64,000 bases of DNA, taken from contig BTCW01000002.1 of the NCBI GenBank assembly GCA_033239725.1, forward strand, positions 11,441,001 to 11,505,000, given 5' to 3'. Below the pieces are notes generated by a model that saw only the letters and a program-made list of their open reading frames with translations, did not search any database and was not told the DNA's origin. Of the stretch, positions 1 through 10,130 are shown one piece after another. The position numbers and the translations under genes were made by a program. The stretch comes from Echinochloa phyllopogon. Lineage: Eukaryota; Streptophyta; Magnoliopsida; Poales; Poaceae. Position 1 is the stretch's first letter; the number at the start of each line of letters is the position of its first letter.

Positions 1-16
1 AAACTTATAGAACTTT

Positions 17-21
17 GACTT
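17..21. repeat. Target-site duplication, left (Tat-1)
   Basis: GACTT immediately outside the left LTR. It is identical to 12880-12884 outside the right LTR, which shows the element is a single complete insertion. Bases 1-16 are the unduplicated flank. Confidence 0.93.
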
Positions 22-544
22 TGTCGGACCTTAGGACCGGCAATCCACCTGGGGGTACCCGAGTGGTTGATTTGTAGGAGGAGCGATTGATGAACTAGTG
101 ACTTGATGGTACACAGGAGGCACTGATTTAGACAGGTTCGGGCTACCCGGAGGTATAATACCCTACGTCCTGTGTCGGTGGTGTAGTTTGTATTGCTGTA
201 TTCGGATGATCTCCGATGGTTTCCGCCGTGATTGGAGGCGATGTTCGTTCTGCCCTCATGGGGGTGCCCTAGGCCGCTTTATATAGGGTAGCGGACTAGG
301 GTTTACAAGTCGGTTTCCATCTAAACCTACTTGATTCCGACCAGGACTCTAGTCCTAGTCGGTTACAACAGAATGTGTCCCTAGATATCCGGACGAGCCG
401 CCCGCCGGGTCTTCATCAAACTTGTCCTCCAAGTCGGGGTGCCCGTGTGGGCCGCCTAGGGGTCGGCCCACAAGCCTGTCAGATGTGGGCCCTGACCGCC
501 ATAGTCTGGTCTGACAGTGGGCCCAAGGGTACCCATATCCCACA
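22..544 (-). repeat. 3' LTR of Tat-1
   Basis: A 523-bp direct repeat of 12360-12879, beginning TGTCGGACC and ending CCCACA on the plus strand. Because the element reads on the minus strand, this is its downstream LTR. Confidence 0.93.
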
Positions 545-555
545 AGCCCCCGAGC
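545..555 (-). other. Polypurine tract of Tat-1
   Basis: AGCCCCCGAGC on the plus strand, which is GCTCGGGGGCT in element sense, abuts the 3' LTR exactly where the plus-strand primer lies. Four more perfect copies occur at 760-770, 1867-1877, 1935-1945 and 2003-2013. Confidence 0.75.
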
Positions 556-1163
556 AACGTGCAGGCGCGTGTCGAACTGCTTGATGAAGAAACGAGGCCA
601 ATGTAGTCGGCTGAAGGTGCTTCAACTTGTAGTCGGCACAAGGGTGGGCGGTGCTCAAAAAAGAGAGAACACCCAACACGACGCCGAGTCCTTCGAGGTA
701 GTCGGTCGGTCCTCATGAGAGCCGATTACAGGGCGACGATTAGGAGCACTGTATACAGTAGCCCCCGAGCGTTGGGTTGGTTAGAATAAGCGAGCCGAGG
801 CTCAAAAAAGTAACTAGACAACATGTTGCCCAGGATTTGGTGAAGGCTTGCTACCACCAAGGATATGTTCCGAGTCGTAGGGCTTACCCAGCCAATTTGG
901 CTGAGGTACGGGTAGGTGAGAGCATGATGCCACCAAGGAAGGGGCCAAAATTATTTAGCACCCGTGACTCAACAGTGCGTTGATAATGATGAGCCGAGCC
1001 TGCTCGGTCAAAAGCTGGTTCAGCCAGTCATGCGGGAATCCCGCCGCTGAGCATGCTCAGTCGAGGGCATTGATGGCCACCTGCCCGGGAAAAAAGCGAA
1101 ACACATGCGCATATTCCCAGGCGTTAGTGGTTCACGGGCCAATAGTTCTTCGACCCGGGGCGC
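556..1163. other. Tat-1 3' untranslated region, no gene recognised
   Basis: About 600 bp between the polypurine tract and the first antisense TATA box. It holds a second polypurine-tract-like copy at 760-770. No convincing coding sequence was seen. Confidence 0.6.
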
Positions 1164-1173
1164 CTATAAATAG
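1164..1173 (+). promoter_or_regulatory. TATA box of the first antisense unit
   Basis: CTATAAATAG within the context GCGCCTATAAA. It lies 50 bp upstream of an ATG at 1223 that has a strong plant/eukaryote start context (GCCACCATG). The same context (GTGCCTATAAAA) precedes the homologous block on the minus strand of the second Tat element at 35389-35398. Confidence 0.55.
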
Positions 1174-1222
1174 ACGCACCAGCGTGGTTCACCGCCGCAG
1201 TGTGTTGAAAGGAATAGCCACC

Positions 1223-1746
1223 ATGTGGATCTTGAGAATCCTTCTTCCTGAGAGGATTGTGGGTGAGAGCGGAGTAGTTCTTGGTTCGTGCCTTGGCACG
1301 TGCTGTTGATGCCAGAAGAAAATCGTCGAAGGGTGGTGCAAATGCTGCGGCAAAGGAGCAGGACACCACGCTCCTCATAGGCGGGGGAGGTGCCTACTTC
1401 TTGGTGGATCCAGGCGAGGAAGTTGCGATGAGTATCTTCTTCGTCAGAAAGCTAGCGAATGACGCCGAGTTGATGGCTGATTTCGGGAGCCCATTGAGGA
1501 CGAGTGGCACGGATCGAGCTCAACGCGTGGCGGCGGTGCCTAGTCCTGGCCTTCTTCCAGCAATGCGGCCACGAGGTTCTTCAGTTGGTGGGATGCCACA
1601 AGAAAATCGGTGAGAGAGCTGTGGAAGCTGCTCCCGGTGATTGTGTGCTGACCATCGAACTGAAGTGGTCCAGGAGCCTTGCAATAAGCGGCTCATGTCT
1701 TTGTATCTCTAAATGGCCTTTGACCAGATGTATTGTCTTCTTCTAA
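1223..1746 (+). pseudogene. Small antisense ORF block conserved between two Tat elements
   Basis: This plus-strand block, antisense to gag-pol, is homologous in DNA and translation to 34894-35323 of the second Tat element, where it is again antisense. From the ATG at 1223 the frame closes at 1307-1309. A second frame (1281-1613) contains an ARAVDARRKS-like stretch then AKEQ and LLIG, and a third frame (1504-1746) contains the VGCHKKI-like C-terminal part. Each has a clear counterpart in the other element, so at least one indel probably separates parts of one original ORF here. A short motif readable as MPEENR (at 1309) or MPQENR (at about 1591) occurs twice. No known domain was recognised and the function is unknown. 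It might be a short protein or a noncoding antisense transcript; the coding frame could not be settled. Confidence 0.45.
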
Positions 1747-1860
1747 GCTCGCGATTCACGAAGTATAGAGTATGAACATGTTCATTGGTTACGGTGGCGA
1801 ACTGTGTCCGACCCCCGAAATGGCCATTGATAGTCATATAGATCTACCAGACCCTACCCA

Positions 1861-2063
1861 GCGCCCAGCCCCCGAGCGTGTGAGAGACTTGGCTTGGTTC
1901 TCTTGGAACGCGCCGAGTATATTTTCCGGCGCCCAGCCCCCGAGCATGCGAGGGTCATGGCCTGGTTCTCTTGGAACGCGCTGAGTACATTTTCCGGCGC
2001 CCAGCCCCCGAGCATGCGAGGGTCATGGCCTGGTTCGCTTGGAACGCGCCGAATACTTTTTGA
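1861..2063 (+). repeat. 68-bp tandem repeat, three copies, with PPT-like motif
   Basis: Three units with a 68-bp period start at 1861, 1929 and 1997. Each starts GCGCCCAGCCCCCGAGC, which contains the same 11-bp motif as the polypurine tract at 545-555. The array sits directly upstream of the TATA box of the large antisense gene, so it could be part of that promoter (inference). Confidence 0.88.
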
Positions 2064-2171
2064 ATGGAAACATATCCCATCCGTCAATTTCGGATCCGGC
2101 GGATCGCGTATCGCCAATCCCGCGAATTCTGTCCGTTAGTTTCGGAGCCGTTAGGTCAGGGCGGCGGCGCG

Positions 2172-2180
2172 TTATAAATA
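2172..2180 (+). promoter_or_regulatory. TATA box of the large antisense gene
   Basis: TTATAAATA in a GC-rich setting, about 200 bp upstream of the ATG at 2383. It is on the strand opposite to gag-pol and inside the element, so the antisense gene appears to have its own internal promoter. Confidence 0.55.
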
Positions 2181-2382
2181 CGCGACCGGGGACGCCGTCG
2201 ACGTCACCCCACCGTTGCGCCGCACCCTTCGTCTTCCTTGCCTCGCCTTTTCGCCCCCTTTGTCGTTGCGCTCGAGCGAGTTTCCCGAGGCCGCGTAGAG
2301 CTTGTAGATTGATCTTCGTTGGGGGGTGCGCGCATTCCAGCCTTCTTCCATCCCCTTGGTCCACCTTCGTCACAAGGGAGCG

Positions 2383-5300
2383 ATGGCTGAGGAGGCCGCC
2401 GAGCGTGCTGCCGTGGAGGCTCTGGCAGCGGCCGGAGTGCCGCCGGAGGGCGAGCAGGAGGTGAGCTGGGGCAAGACGAAGATGACAATGGAGCGGCTGG
2501 AGGACATGGCGAACCGAGGTGTGCTGCCCCCGAAGAACACCATGACTTGGAGGATACCAGGGAAGGAGAAGAGGCCGTTCGAGAACACCAATGAGGTCGC
2601 CGTCTTTGCGCACTTCGTCGAGCATGGCTTCAGCACACCAACTGGTGATTTCTTCCGTGGTCTTCCTCATCATTATGGTTTGGAGTTATCCCACCTTAAT
2701 CCCAATGGGATTTTCGACATTTCCTTTTTCATCGATCTATGTGAGGCTTTCCTGGGTATCGCCCCCCATTTTCACCTGTGGCGATACTTGTATCGCGTCA
2801 AACGTATTGGTTCTGGGAACCGGGGTGATGGCCCTACTCGGATTACCGGTGGGGCGGGCATCTGTCTACGCGCTGGGAGGCAGAGGGAGTACTTTGATTT
2901 GCAGCTGAATGACTGCCACAAGGACTGGCGCCGGGAGTGGTTCGTGATGACGGAACAGCCACCCTTGCTCCCGAGCAGGACTGGCATGGCGCCTAAGGAA
3001 CTGGACTCCTGGCACGATCTTCCAGTCGGGGACGAGTGCAGGGACATCTCCGATCTTCTGGCGATGATTGCAGACTTGAAGCAGAGGGGTCTGACCGCCA
3101 CGGCAGTGGCGGTGTCGTTCGTGTCTCGCGCCATCCAGCCCATCAAGGACCGGGTTCACCCGACGTATGATTTTTCGGGTCGCCTGGACCCAACCCTATA
3201 GACTTCTCGTGGGCTTGACTCAGACGAGGTCATCGGGCGGGTGAGTAGCATGATGAGGGGGGAAGTGAACAACGTTGGCGCTCCATCCCCCTTTTCGCTG
3301 AAGAATCCTCCACCTGCGGTAATACTTCCTTTCCGAGTTCTCTTTATTTTCATGATGTACATGCCTCGTGGAGTGTTTGAGTTTGTCCTTGTTATTGTTT
3401 GCGCTAGGAGGTGACCAATCGATTCTTCTGTCCGGCGCCGCTGCCTGACGCGGAGCCTGCGCTGCGACGGAAGGTGATGAGGCCGGAAGAGGCAAGGAAC
3501 GACCGGCTTCCAGTCCTTAACGATCTGGAGGACTCGGAGTCTGAAGAATTTGGTTCCCATCCGAGTACTGGTGCTATAGCTGGCGCTGGATCTTCGGCTG
3601 CTACGGGGAGGACTCGCGCAGGTACCCGGAATGTATTGGCGTCGCAGGTGTTGACGGCGGCGGCCAAGTCCAGGAAGAGGTTGGCGTTGGCACAGGCGTC
3701 AGCGCCGGATGCGCCTCGTTTGAAGAAACGCCAGGCCAATCGCACGCCGTCAGCCAGCGAGGACGCGACTGCTTCTCCTGACGAGAGGGATGAGGGTCAG
3801 GATCCTGACGCCCCAACGGAGGTGACGGTGGTTCGGTCACCTACGCCACTGCCATCGTCGGGGGAGGGTCGGCCACCCCGCCCAGTGGGCTTGGTCTTCA
3901 AGCGACCGAGCAGGAGTAACAGGTTAGAGTCTGAACTCGGTTAAGTTGCTCTTGCTCGGGTTTCATGTCTTGACTTTTTATCTTATGCTTTTCTTGTTGT
4001 GGTGTCTTCAGGGTTGTGGTCAGTCTGTCGGATACATCCCGTACTCGGTCGGACGGGGGCGGCGACCAGGGGGACTCCGTGTCCCAGGACCCGCCCACGA
4101 CGGAGCTGGTTCCGGCGGAGACGGGGCTACCATCTACCGCGGCAACTAACACAGCTAGGGGGTTGGGCTCGGCGGTGGTGTTGTCCGGGACCATCGTGCC
4201 GGGGGTCACCCCAAGCGCCGAGCTTGAAGAGGAGGACTCGGACTATCCGCAGCTTGAGGACGATGCGCCCGCCATCCAGAATGGTGAGCCGGAGGGCGAA
4301 GCGGAAGAGTTGAGCCGTCACGAGCGCTTCGAACGCCTTGCCAAGGCGAAGAAGGCAGCGCTGGAGCGGATTCGCAGTTCTTCTGGCTCGATGCTGGAAG
4401 ATATGGAGGTTACATCTATGGATCTTTGCTTGATATTCTTGAGCTTGGTGCTGAGCCTTGTATAATGCAGGTGCTGATGTCCGGGACCGTGGAGTGCACG
4501 CAAATGATGCGTGTGGCGGAGGATGAGTTCCTGGAGTTGCAGGAGCTCAAAACCCGGGTCCGAACCATTGCAAGTGAGGCGCGGGGAGTCGCCATTCAGA
4601 AGGACACAGATGCGGAGGGCCTGGCCCAACTCAACCAGGATCTCATCGCTCAGCTGGAGGCGGCCAACACAGGTAAGCATTGCTTCATTGCCGTGTTTGT
4701 TCTTGCAGTTGGTGAAGTACTCGGATATCAACGACGTCGCAATTACCCTGTTTGCTCCGTGCCCTTAGGTCATGCCAAGGAGATGGAGCGCGTCCAGGGT
4801 CGTCTTGCGATGATGGACGAGAAGTTCAAGGAGGTGACGGTCGTGCTGCGGGAGAGGGACGCCGAACTGAAGCGTGCCCTTGAAAGTGAGCGGAAGCCTG
4901 TGCAATGCCGACTTGAGTTTCCGACTTGTACTGATCATGAGGCCATAACACTTGGTTATGGGTGGTTCTGCTGCGCAGGTCATGCCCGCGAGAAGAAAAT
5001 TCTGGAGGAAAGGTCGTGAAGATGGAGCAGGAGATGCAGGACCTGGCTGGTGCGCATAGCCGAGCCTTGGGTGCACACACTGTTGCAATGAATGGTATAT
5101 GCTTCTTCCGAGCTCTTTTCTATTGTTCAGCGTTCATAACGCTAGATCCTATTATAACCTGTGCACATGTGCAGAGGTTGTGGATCGCTACGAGACCCTG
5201 GCACATGCGGCCTTGTTTTCCTGCGACGACATTCAAGCGCCAGGAGGTTGGTCGGCAGAGCCCCTTGTCGACCGAGTGCGCCTTCTACTAGGCATCTCGA

Positions 5301-5515
5301 GGGACGTGGCTACGGAGACCGCGCTGTTCGCGGTTAAAAGCACGTTGGCCCTTGTACGCTCCTACAACCCCAGCCTCGACTTGGAGGAGATCAGCGACGG
5401 GTATCATCCGAGTCTGTCGGAGCAGCAGTTTGAAGAATTGGCGGAGTCTTTCTCCAGTTGGGCGATCGACATGGTCCGCAGAATTGTTGATGTAACGGGT
5501 TCGGGTCCTGCATAG
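2383..5515 (+). pseudogene. Seven-exon antisense gene in Tat-1 (putative gypsy-type transposon / Transposase_28-like)
   Basis: Exons read on the plus strand, against gag-pol: 2383-3318, 3408-3922, 4012-4408, 4471-4672, 4769-4885, 4979-5094 and 5175-5515, ending in TAG. All six introns (62-96 bp) begin GT and end AG, and every junction keeps phase. The exons total 2,624 nt, one short of 875 codons, and exon 6 shows exactly one missing base, near 5010. The N-terminal exon resembles the plant family annotated as putative gypsy-type transposon (PF04195), recalled from family knowledge. The middle is Pro/Ser/Thr-rich with acidic stretches. Exons 3-6 are Glu/Lys/Leu-rich and probably coiled coil. 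The last exon is helical with no recognised motif. A premature TAG at 3199-3201 in exon 1, plus the exon 6 frameshift, make this copy a likely pseudogene. Its cellular role is unknown. Confidence 0.72.
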
Positions 5516-5967
5516 ATAGGGAGGAGACGAAAAACATGTAGTATTTGGCAGACTTTTGTGTAATAAGTATTACTTTCTAAGCTTATAGCTTTTGTAGCCG
5601 ATTCTGTTAGAATTTGTTGATCGTTGTCACTTCACCATTGTCATGACTCGTGCGAAGGACTGGGGCGGCGAACTGGCTGGAGCTCTCATGGAGGCAGCTC
5701 TCCTACATACTACTATGCTCTGCATGGAGGCTTAGTCGTAGGCAGGGTCCCGGCCGAGTACTATCGCACGAGTTTAGACTCTGGTTATAGTGAGCCAGAC
5801 TTGCCGTTTTAGTTTGTTACTTCGTAGGTAACTTTACTGGAGGACGAGCACGTGGCTGTCGTGGGAGAATTAGTGCAAATGTATTGACTTGAGAGCACAA
5901 TATTCGTTTGGAGAGACTTTATTAAATGACGAAATAATAGGGTAAAGATACATAGCTGTGTTTCGGA
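5516..5967. other. Spacer between convergent antisense gene and pol
   Basis: About 450 bp separating the stop of the antisense gene (5515) from the integrase stop (5968). The two genes converge here, so it should hold both 3' untranslated ends. It includes AT-rich stretches suited to polyadenylation near 5555-5600 and 5910-5950. No ORF of note. Confidence 0.6.
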
Positions 5968-7989
5968 CTAAGGATAGAACTTAGTAAGGTGCTGGATGTT
6001 CCAGACGTTTGGAACTGGATTGCCGTCAGCCCACTCTAGGCGGTAGGTTCCTGGAGATACCACTTCTTTGACGATGAAGGGACCTTCCCATGGTGCAGAT
6101 AGCTTGTGCTGTCCTGCCGAGCTCATGACTCAGCGCAGAGCGAGGTCGCCCACGTTTAGGGAGCAATCCTTGACGTTTCTGTCGTGATATCGACGTATTT
6201 GCTGCTCATGGCGCGCGTGCCGAGTTAAGGCACAGAGCCTATGTTCTTCTAGTGCATCGACATCGACCTGTCGACTGGACTCGGCTTCTCCCTCCTCGTA
6301 GTTCTTGACACGCGGTGCGCTGAACGCGAGGTCGGCTGGTAGTACAGCTTCCGATCCGTAGACCATGAAGAAAGGCAAATACCCGGTCGTTCTGCTTCTT
6401 TGGGTACGAAGGCCCCATACCACACTTGGTACTTCTTTAGCCCAGCGGCCTGCGCGTGGGTTTAGTGCATCGTAGATTTCTTTCTTGAGGGCGTCCAGGA
6501 CTATGCCATTTGCCCGTTTGACCTGTCTGTTGCATCGTGGGTGAGCTGAAGATGAGTAGTAGACATCGATCTGTCTGTCTTGGTAGAAATCCCAGAATTT
6601 GTGCCCCGTGAACTGGGAGCCGAGGTCGGTGATGATCCGATTTTGGACTCCGAAGCAGTGCGTTATTTCTTCAATGAAGGCCGCTGTCGTAGCCGACTTA
6701 GTATCGGTGACGACTTTGTACTCAATCCATTTGGTAAACTTGTCCACCGCGATGAGTAAGCGCTTGAATCTGCCCAGGGCTGACTTAAATGGCCCCACGT
6801 TGTCTAGCCCCCATACTGCAAAGGGCCAGGATGGTGGAATGGTGCGTAGCACCTGGGCCGGCAGGTGCTTTTGCTTCTGGAAGAACTGGCACCCGGCGCA
6901 ACGCTGGACGAGTTCCCTTCCGTCAGAGACCGGGGTAGGCCAGAAGAACCCGGATCTGTAGATCTTGCCAACCAGCGTTTTGGCTGCCGTGTGATTGCTG
7001 CATGCACCCGAATGTACTTCGTGCAGTAGAGCCAGACCTTTGCTGCGCATGATGCACTTCATGAGTACTCCTGAGGATGCCGCTTTTCTGTAGAGTTCCG
7101 AGCCGATGACCACGTAGTTGGCACTTCGCCGGCTGAGCTGCTCGAGGGCGACCTTGTCTTCCTTGAGCTTGTCTTCTATGGTCATACGGTCATTCTTAAC
7201 GAATGCGATGAGTGGTTCACGCCAATCTTCTTCTGCTTCTGGAGGAGCCGCGACTGCTGCGACGACCTGGTCGACAGTGGCTGTAGGTTCGGCTTCATCC
7301 ACTAGTTTGATGGACGACTTCCGTAGATCTTGTACGAACACGCCAGCGGGTACTTGGGATCGCTTGGATCCAAGTTTGGACAGGATGTCGACGGCGACAT
7401 TCTCTTCACGTGGCACATGGCGGCATTCCAGCCCGTAGAAGTGAGCTTTTAGCTTGTGAACTTCCGCACAGTAGGCGTCCATCGTTTCTTTGGAACACTC
7501 CCAATTCTTGTTAACATGCTCAACTACCACCTTTGAATCTCCAAAGCATAGCAGGCGCTTGATACCAAGGGTAACGACTATCCTTAACCCGTGGATCAGC
7601 GCTTCATACTCGGCGCTGTTGTTTGTCGCCTTATAATGGATCTGCAACACATACTTGAGGTGCTTGCCTTCTGGGGATATAAATAGTACTCCCGCGCCGG
7701 CTCCTTCGAGGTTTAAGGCACCGTCAAAGTACATAGTCCAGTGCTCAGGTGGCTCGGTGGGTGTGGGCGCCTGGACTTCTGTCCACTCGGCCAGGAAGTC
7801 GACCAGAACTTGTGATTTGATAGATTGTCTTGACCTGAAGGTGATGTACAAGCTTCCAAGCTCTACCGCCCATTTGACAACTTGGCCATTAATGTTGCGG
7901 TTGTGGAGAATTTCGCCGAGCGGGAAGTTGGATACCACGTGTATGGGGTGAGCTTGGAAGTAGTGGCGCAGCTTTCTTGAGCAGATCAA
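5968..7989 (-). pseudogene. RNase H and integrase region of Tat-1 pol
   Basis: The reverse-transcriptase connection leads into RNase H (FDG near the start, EYEAL, GDS and VDILSKL as the D-E-D-D acidic positions), then an integrase HHCC zinc finger (HEVHSG...CAGCQ) and a catalytic core. The core has the first Asp (GLDNVG) and second Asp (ITDLGSQF), but the catalytic Glu is replaced by Lys: the codon at 6517-6519 reads AAA in QVKRANG. An in-frame TGA at 6130-6132 cuts off the last about 54 codons, which continue in the same frame to the natural stop at 5968-5970. A TAA just upstream, at 7996-7998, separates this part from the reverse transcriptase. Integration activity would be lost in this copy. 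Confidence 0.9.
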
Positions 7990-7995
7990 GAGCGC

Positions 7996-9173
7996 TTAGA
8001 GTAGCTTTTGTGGGTGCTGGTACCGGATTTTTGACTCGGCCAACACTTCGCTGACGTAATATACCGGTCTCTGAACCGGGTAGGAGTGTCCGTCTTCTTG
8101 GCGCTCCACGACCAGGGCTGTGCTTACCACATTAGTGGTTGCTGCTATGTATAGAAGGAGGGGTTCATCTTTCTTCGGCCCGGCGAGCACCGGCGTGGTG
8201 ACGAGGAATGCTTTTAGGTCGGCCAACACCTGGTCGGCTTCTGGCGTCCACTCGAACTTGTCGGTCTTCTTCAAGAGCTTGAAGAAGGGGGCCCCACGTT
8301 CACCTAGCTTGCTGATGAACCGGCTTAGGGCTGCCATCATCCCTGTCAGCTTCACTACTTCTTTCTTGTTCTTAGGAGGCGGTAGATTCTGGATCGCCGC
8401 AATCTTGGTCGAATTAGCCTCTATGCCCCGCTGACTTACCAGGAACCCCAAGAGTTTGCCCGAGGGCACCCCAAAGACGCACTTGGTCGGGTTTAGCTTC
8501 CATCTGTAGCGGCGAAGGTTGTTGAACGTCTCTTGGAGGTCGGTGATTAGGGTATCTGGGTCGTAGGTCTTGACCACGACATCATCAACGTAAGCTTCAG
8601 CGTTACGCCCGATCTGTGTATCCAGGCAACCCTGGATTGCCTTCTGATACGTCGCTCCGGCATTCTTGAGGCCGAAGGTCATTGTTTTGTAGCAATATAT
8701 GCCATGAGGCGTGATAAACGCCGTTTTGTCTTGGTCGGCCGGGTTGAGGGTTATCTGGTGGTAGCCGGAATAACAGTCGAGGAAGGAGAGTAGAAGACAC
8801 CCGGCCGTGGAATCGACAACCTGGTCGATACGGGGAAGAGGGAAGGAGTCCTTAGGGCAGTATTTGTTGAGATCGGTATAATCAATGCACATTCTCCATT
8901 CACCGGTTTTCTTCTTGACAATACAAGATTTGTAAGCCATTCGGGGTGCATGCACTCCCGAATGAAACCGGCTGCTAAAAGCTTATTTAGTTCTACCCTA
9001 ATGGCCTCCTTGCGATCTTGTGCGAACCGTTGAAGCTTCTACTTGACCGGCTTGGCGGTCTTCACCAAATGCAAGGAGTCCTCAGCCTTCTCCCTTGGAA
9101 CTCTGGGCATATCCGAGGGTTTCCACGCGAATATGTCTCAGTTGTCCCGCAGGAAGGAGGTGAGCGCGCTTTC
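7996..9173 (-). pseudogene. Reverse transcriptase region of Tat-1 pol
   Basis: A clean ORF spans 7996-8955. It has the polymerase landmarks: VDYTDLN-like CIDYTDLNKYCP, FLDCYSGYHQI, FGLKNAGATYQ, and the catalytic box AYVDD with both Asp present. The upstream part to 9173 is the same gene but holds stop codons, including TGA in place of a Trp codon in DN-W-DIFAW, and a one-base frameshift near 8960. The final TAA at 7996-7998 sits where a Tyr codon would be expected before the RNase H. The catalytic centre looks intact, but the protein would be truncated at both ends. Confidence 0.9.
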
Positions 9174-9974
9174 CTATTTGGGGGATAGGTCTAGGCCTAT
9201 CAGCGCCGTCTTGCTGGGATCGTCACTGGAGATGGAGATCGTCTTTGTTGCTGAGTCTGGCTCGAGCGTCGTGATGGTTGCGTCTTGCTCCAGTACCTTG
9301 GGGTCGGCGGGTGGGTTGGTCTTGGCCTCGCTTGCGAGGAGCACGCTGTTGCTGAGTTGCCGCGAGAGCTCGGCAAGGCGTACAGCTTCTCCATCACATT
9401 CGTACGACGTCTTGACGTCGCCCCTGACGCTGATGACCCCGTTCGGGGCCGGCATCTTCATCACCAAGTAGGTGTGGTTGGGGATTGCCATGAAGCGAGC
9501 CAGCATGGGCCGCCCAAAGATGGCGTGATAGGAGCTGCCAAAATCGGCGACCTCGAAGTGCAGAAACTCAGTGCGATAGTTATCGGGCGTGCCGAAGGTA
9601 ACCGACAGGGTGACTCGTCCCACTGAGTAGGCCGCCTTGCTTGGGATGACGCCGTAGAACGGGTGGTCGGAGCCTCGGAGCCTGCTGTAGTCGAATCCCA
9701 TGTCGTTCAGGGTCCTGGTGAAGATGATGTTGAGTGCGCTGCCTCCGTCAATCAGTACCTTAGTCAGGAGGACTCTGTCAACAACCGGGCTGACGATCAA
9801 CGGGTATGAGCCTGGTTCAGGCAAGTGAACCCAATGGTCCTTCTTGCTGAAGGTGATCGATGGTTCTGACCACCGGAGGTACTCGACGCCCTTAGTGCCG
9901 ACGAGATTTGTCTCTCGGTCTTGGAGCTTCTGCTTTCTTCTGTCGCGGAACGCGTCGGGACCTCCTAGGATCAC
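9174..9974 (-). pseudogene. Aspartic protease region of Tat-1 pol
   Basis: A retropepsin-like domain with the active-site segment VLIDGGSALNII (Tat elements use D-G-G rather than D-T/S-G), followed by GTPDNYRTEF and the second conserved segment AIFGRPMLARF. The protein would process the Gag-Pol polyprotein in virus-like particles (family knowledge). The ORF stops at TAG 9174-9176 in CCC AAA TAG GAA. The second Tat element has the identical stop context at 30464-30466. Nonsense codons in the gag end upstream separate it from gag. Confidence 0.85.
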
Positions 9975-10130
9975 GTTAACCTGGCGGTCGGCGCATTGAA
10001 AGTTGTCGCGCTGCTCGTCTGCAGCGGCGGCGTCTTGGCCCGGGCGGCGTGCGTCGCCATCCGGTGCTCTGTCATCGCTGTGGCGGTCGTTGCGGTGGTC
10101 GAAGCGACAATTGTTGCGGCGGTTGCCGTC

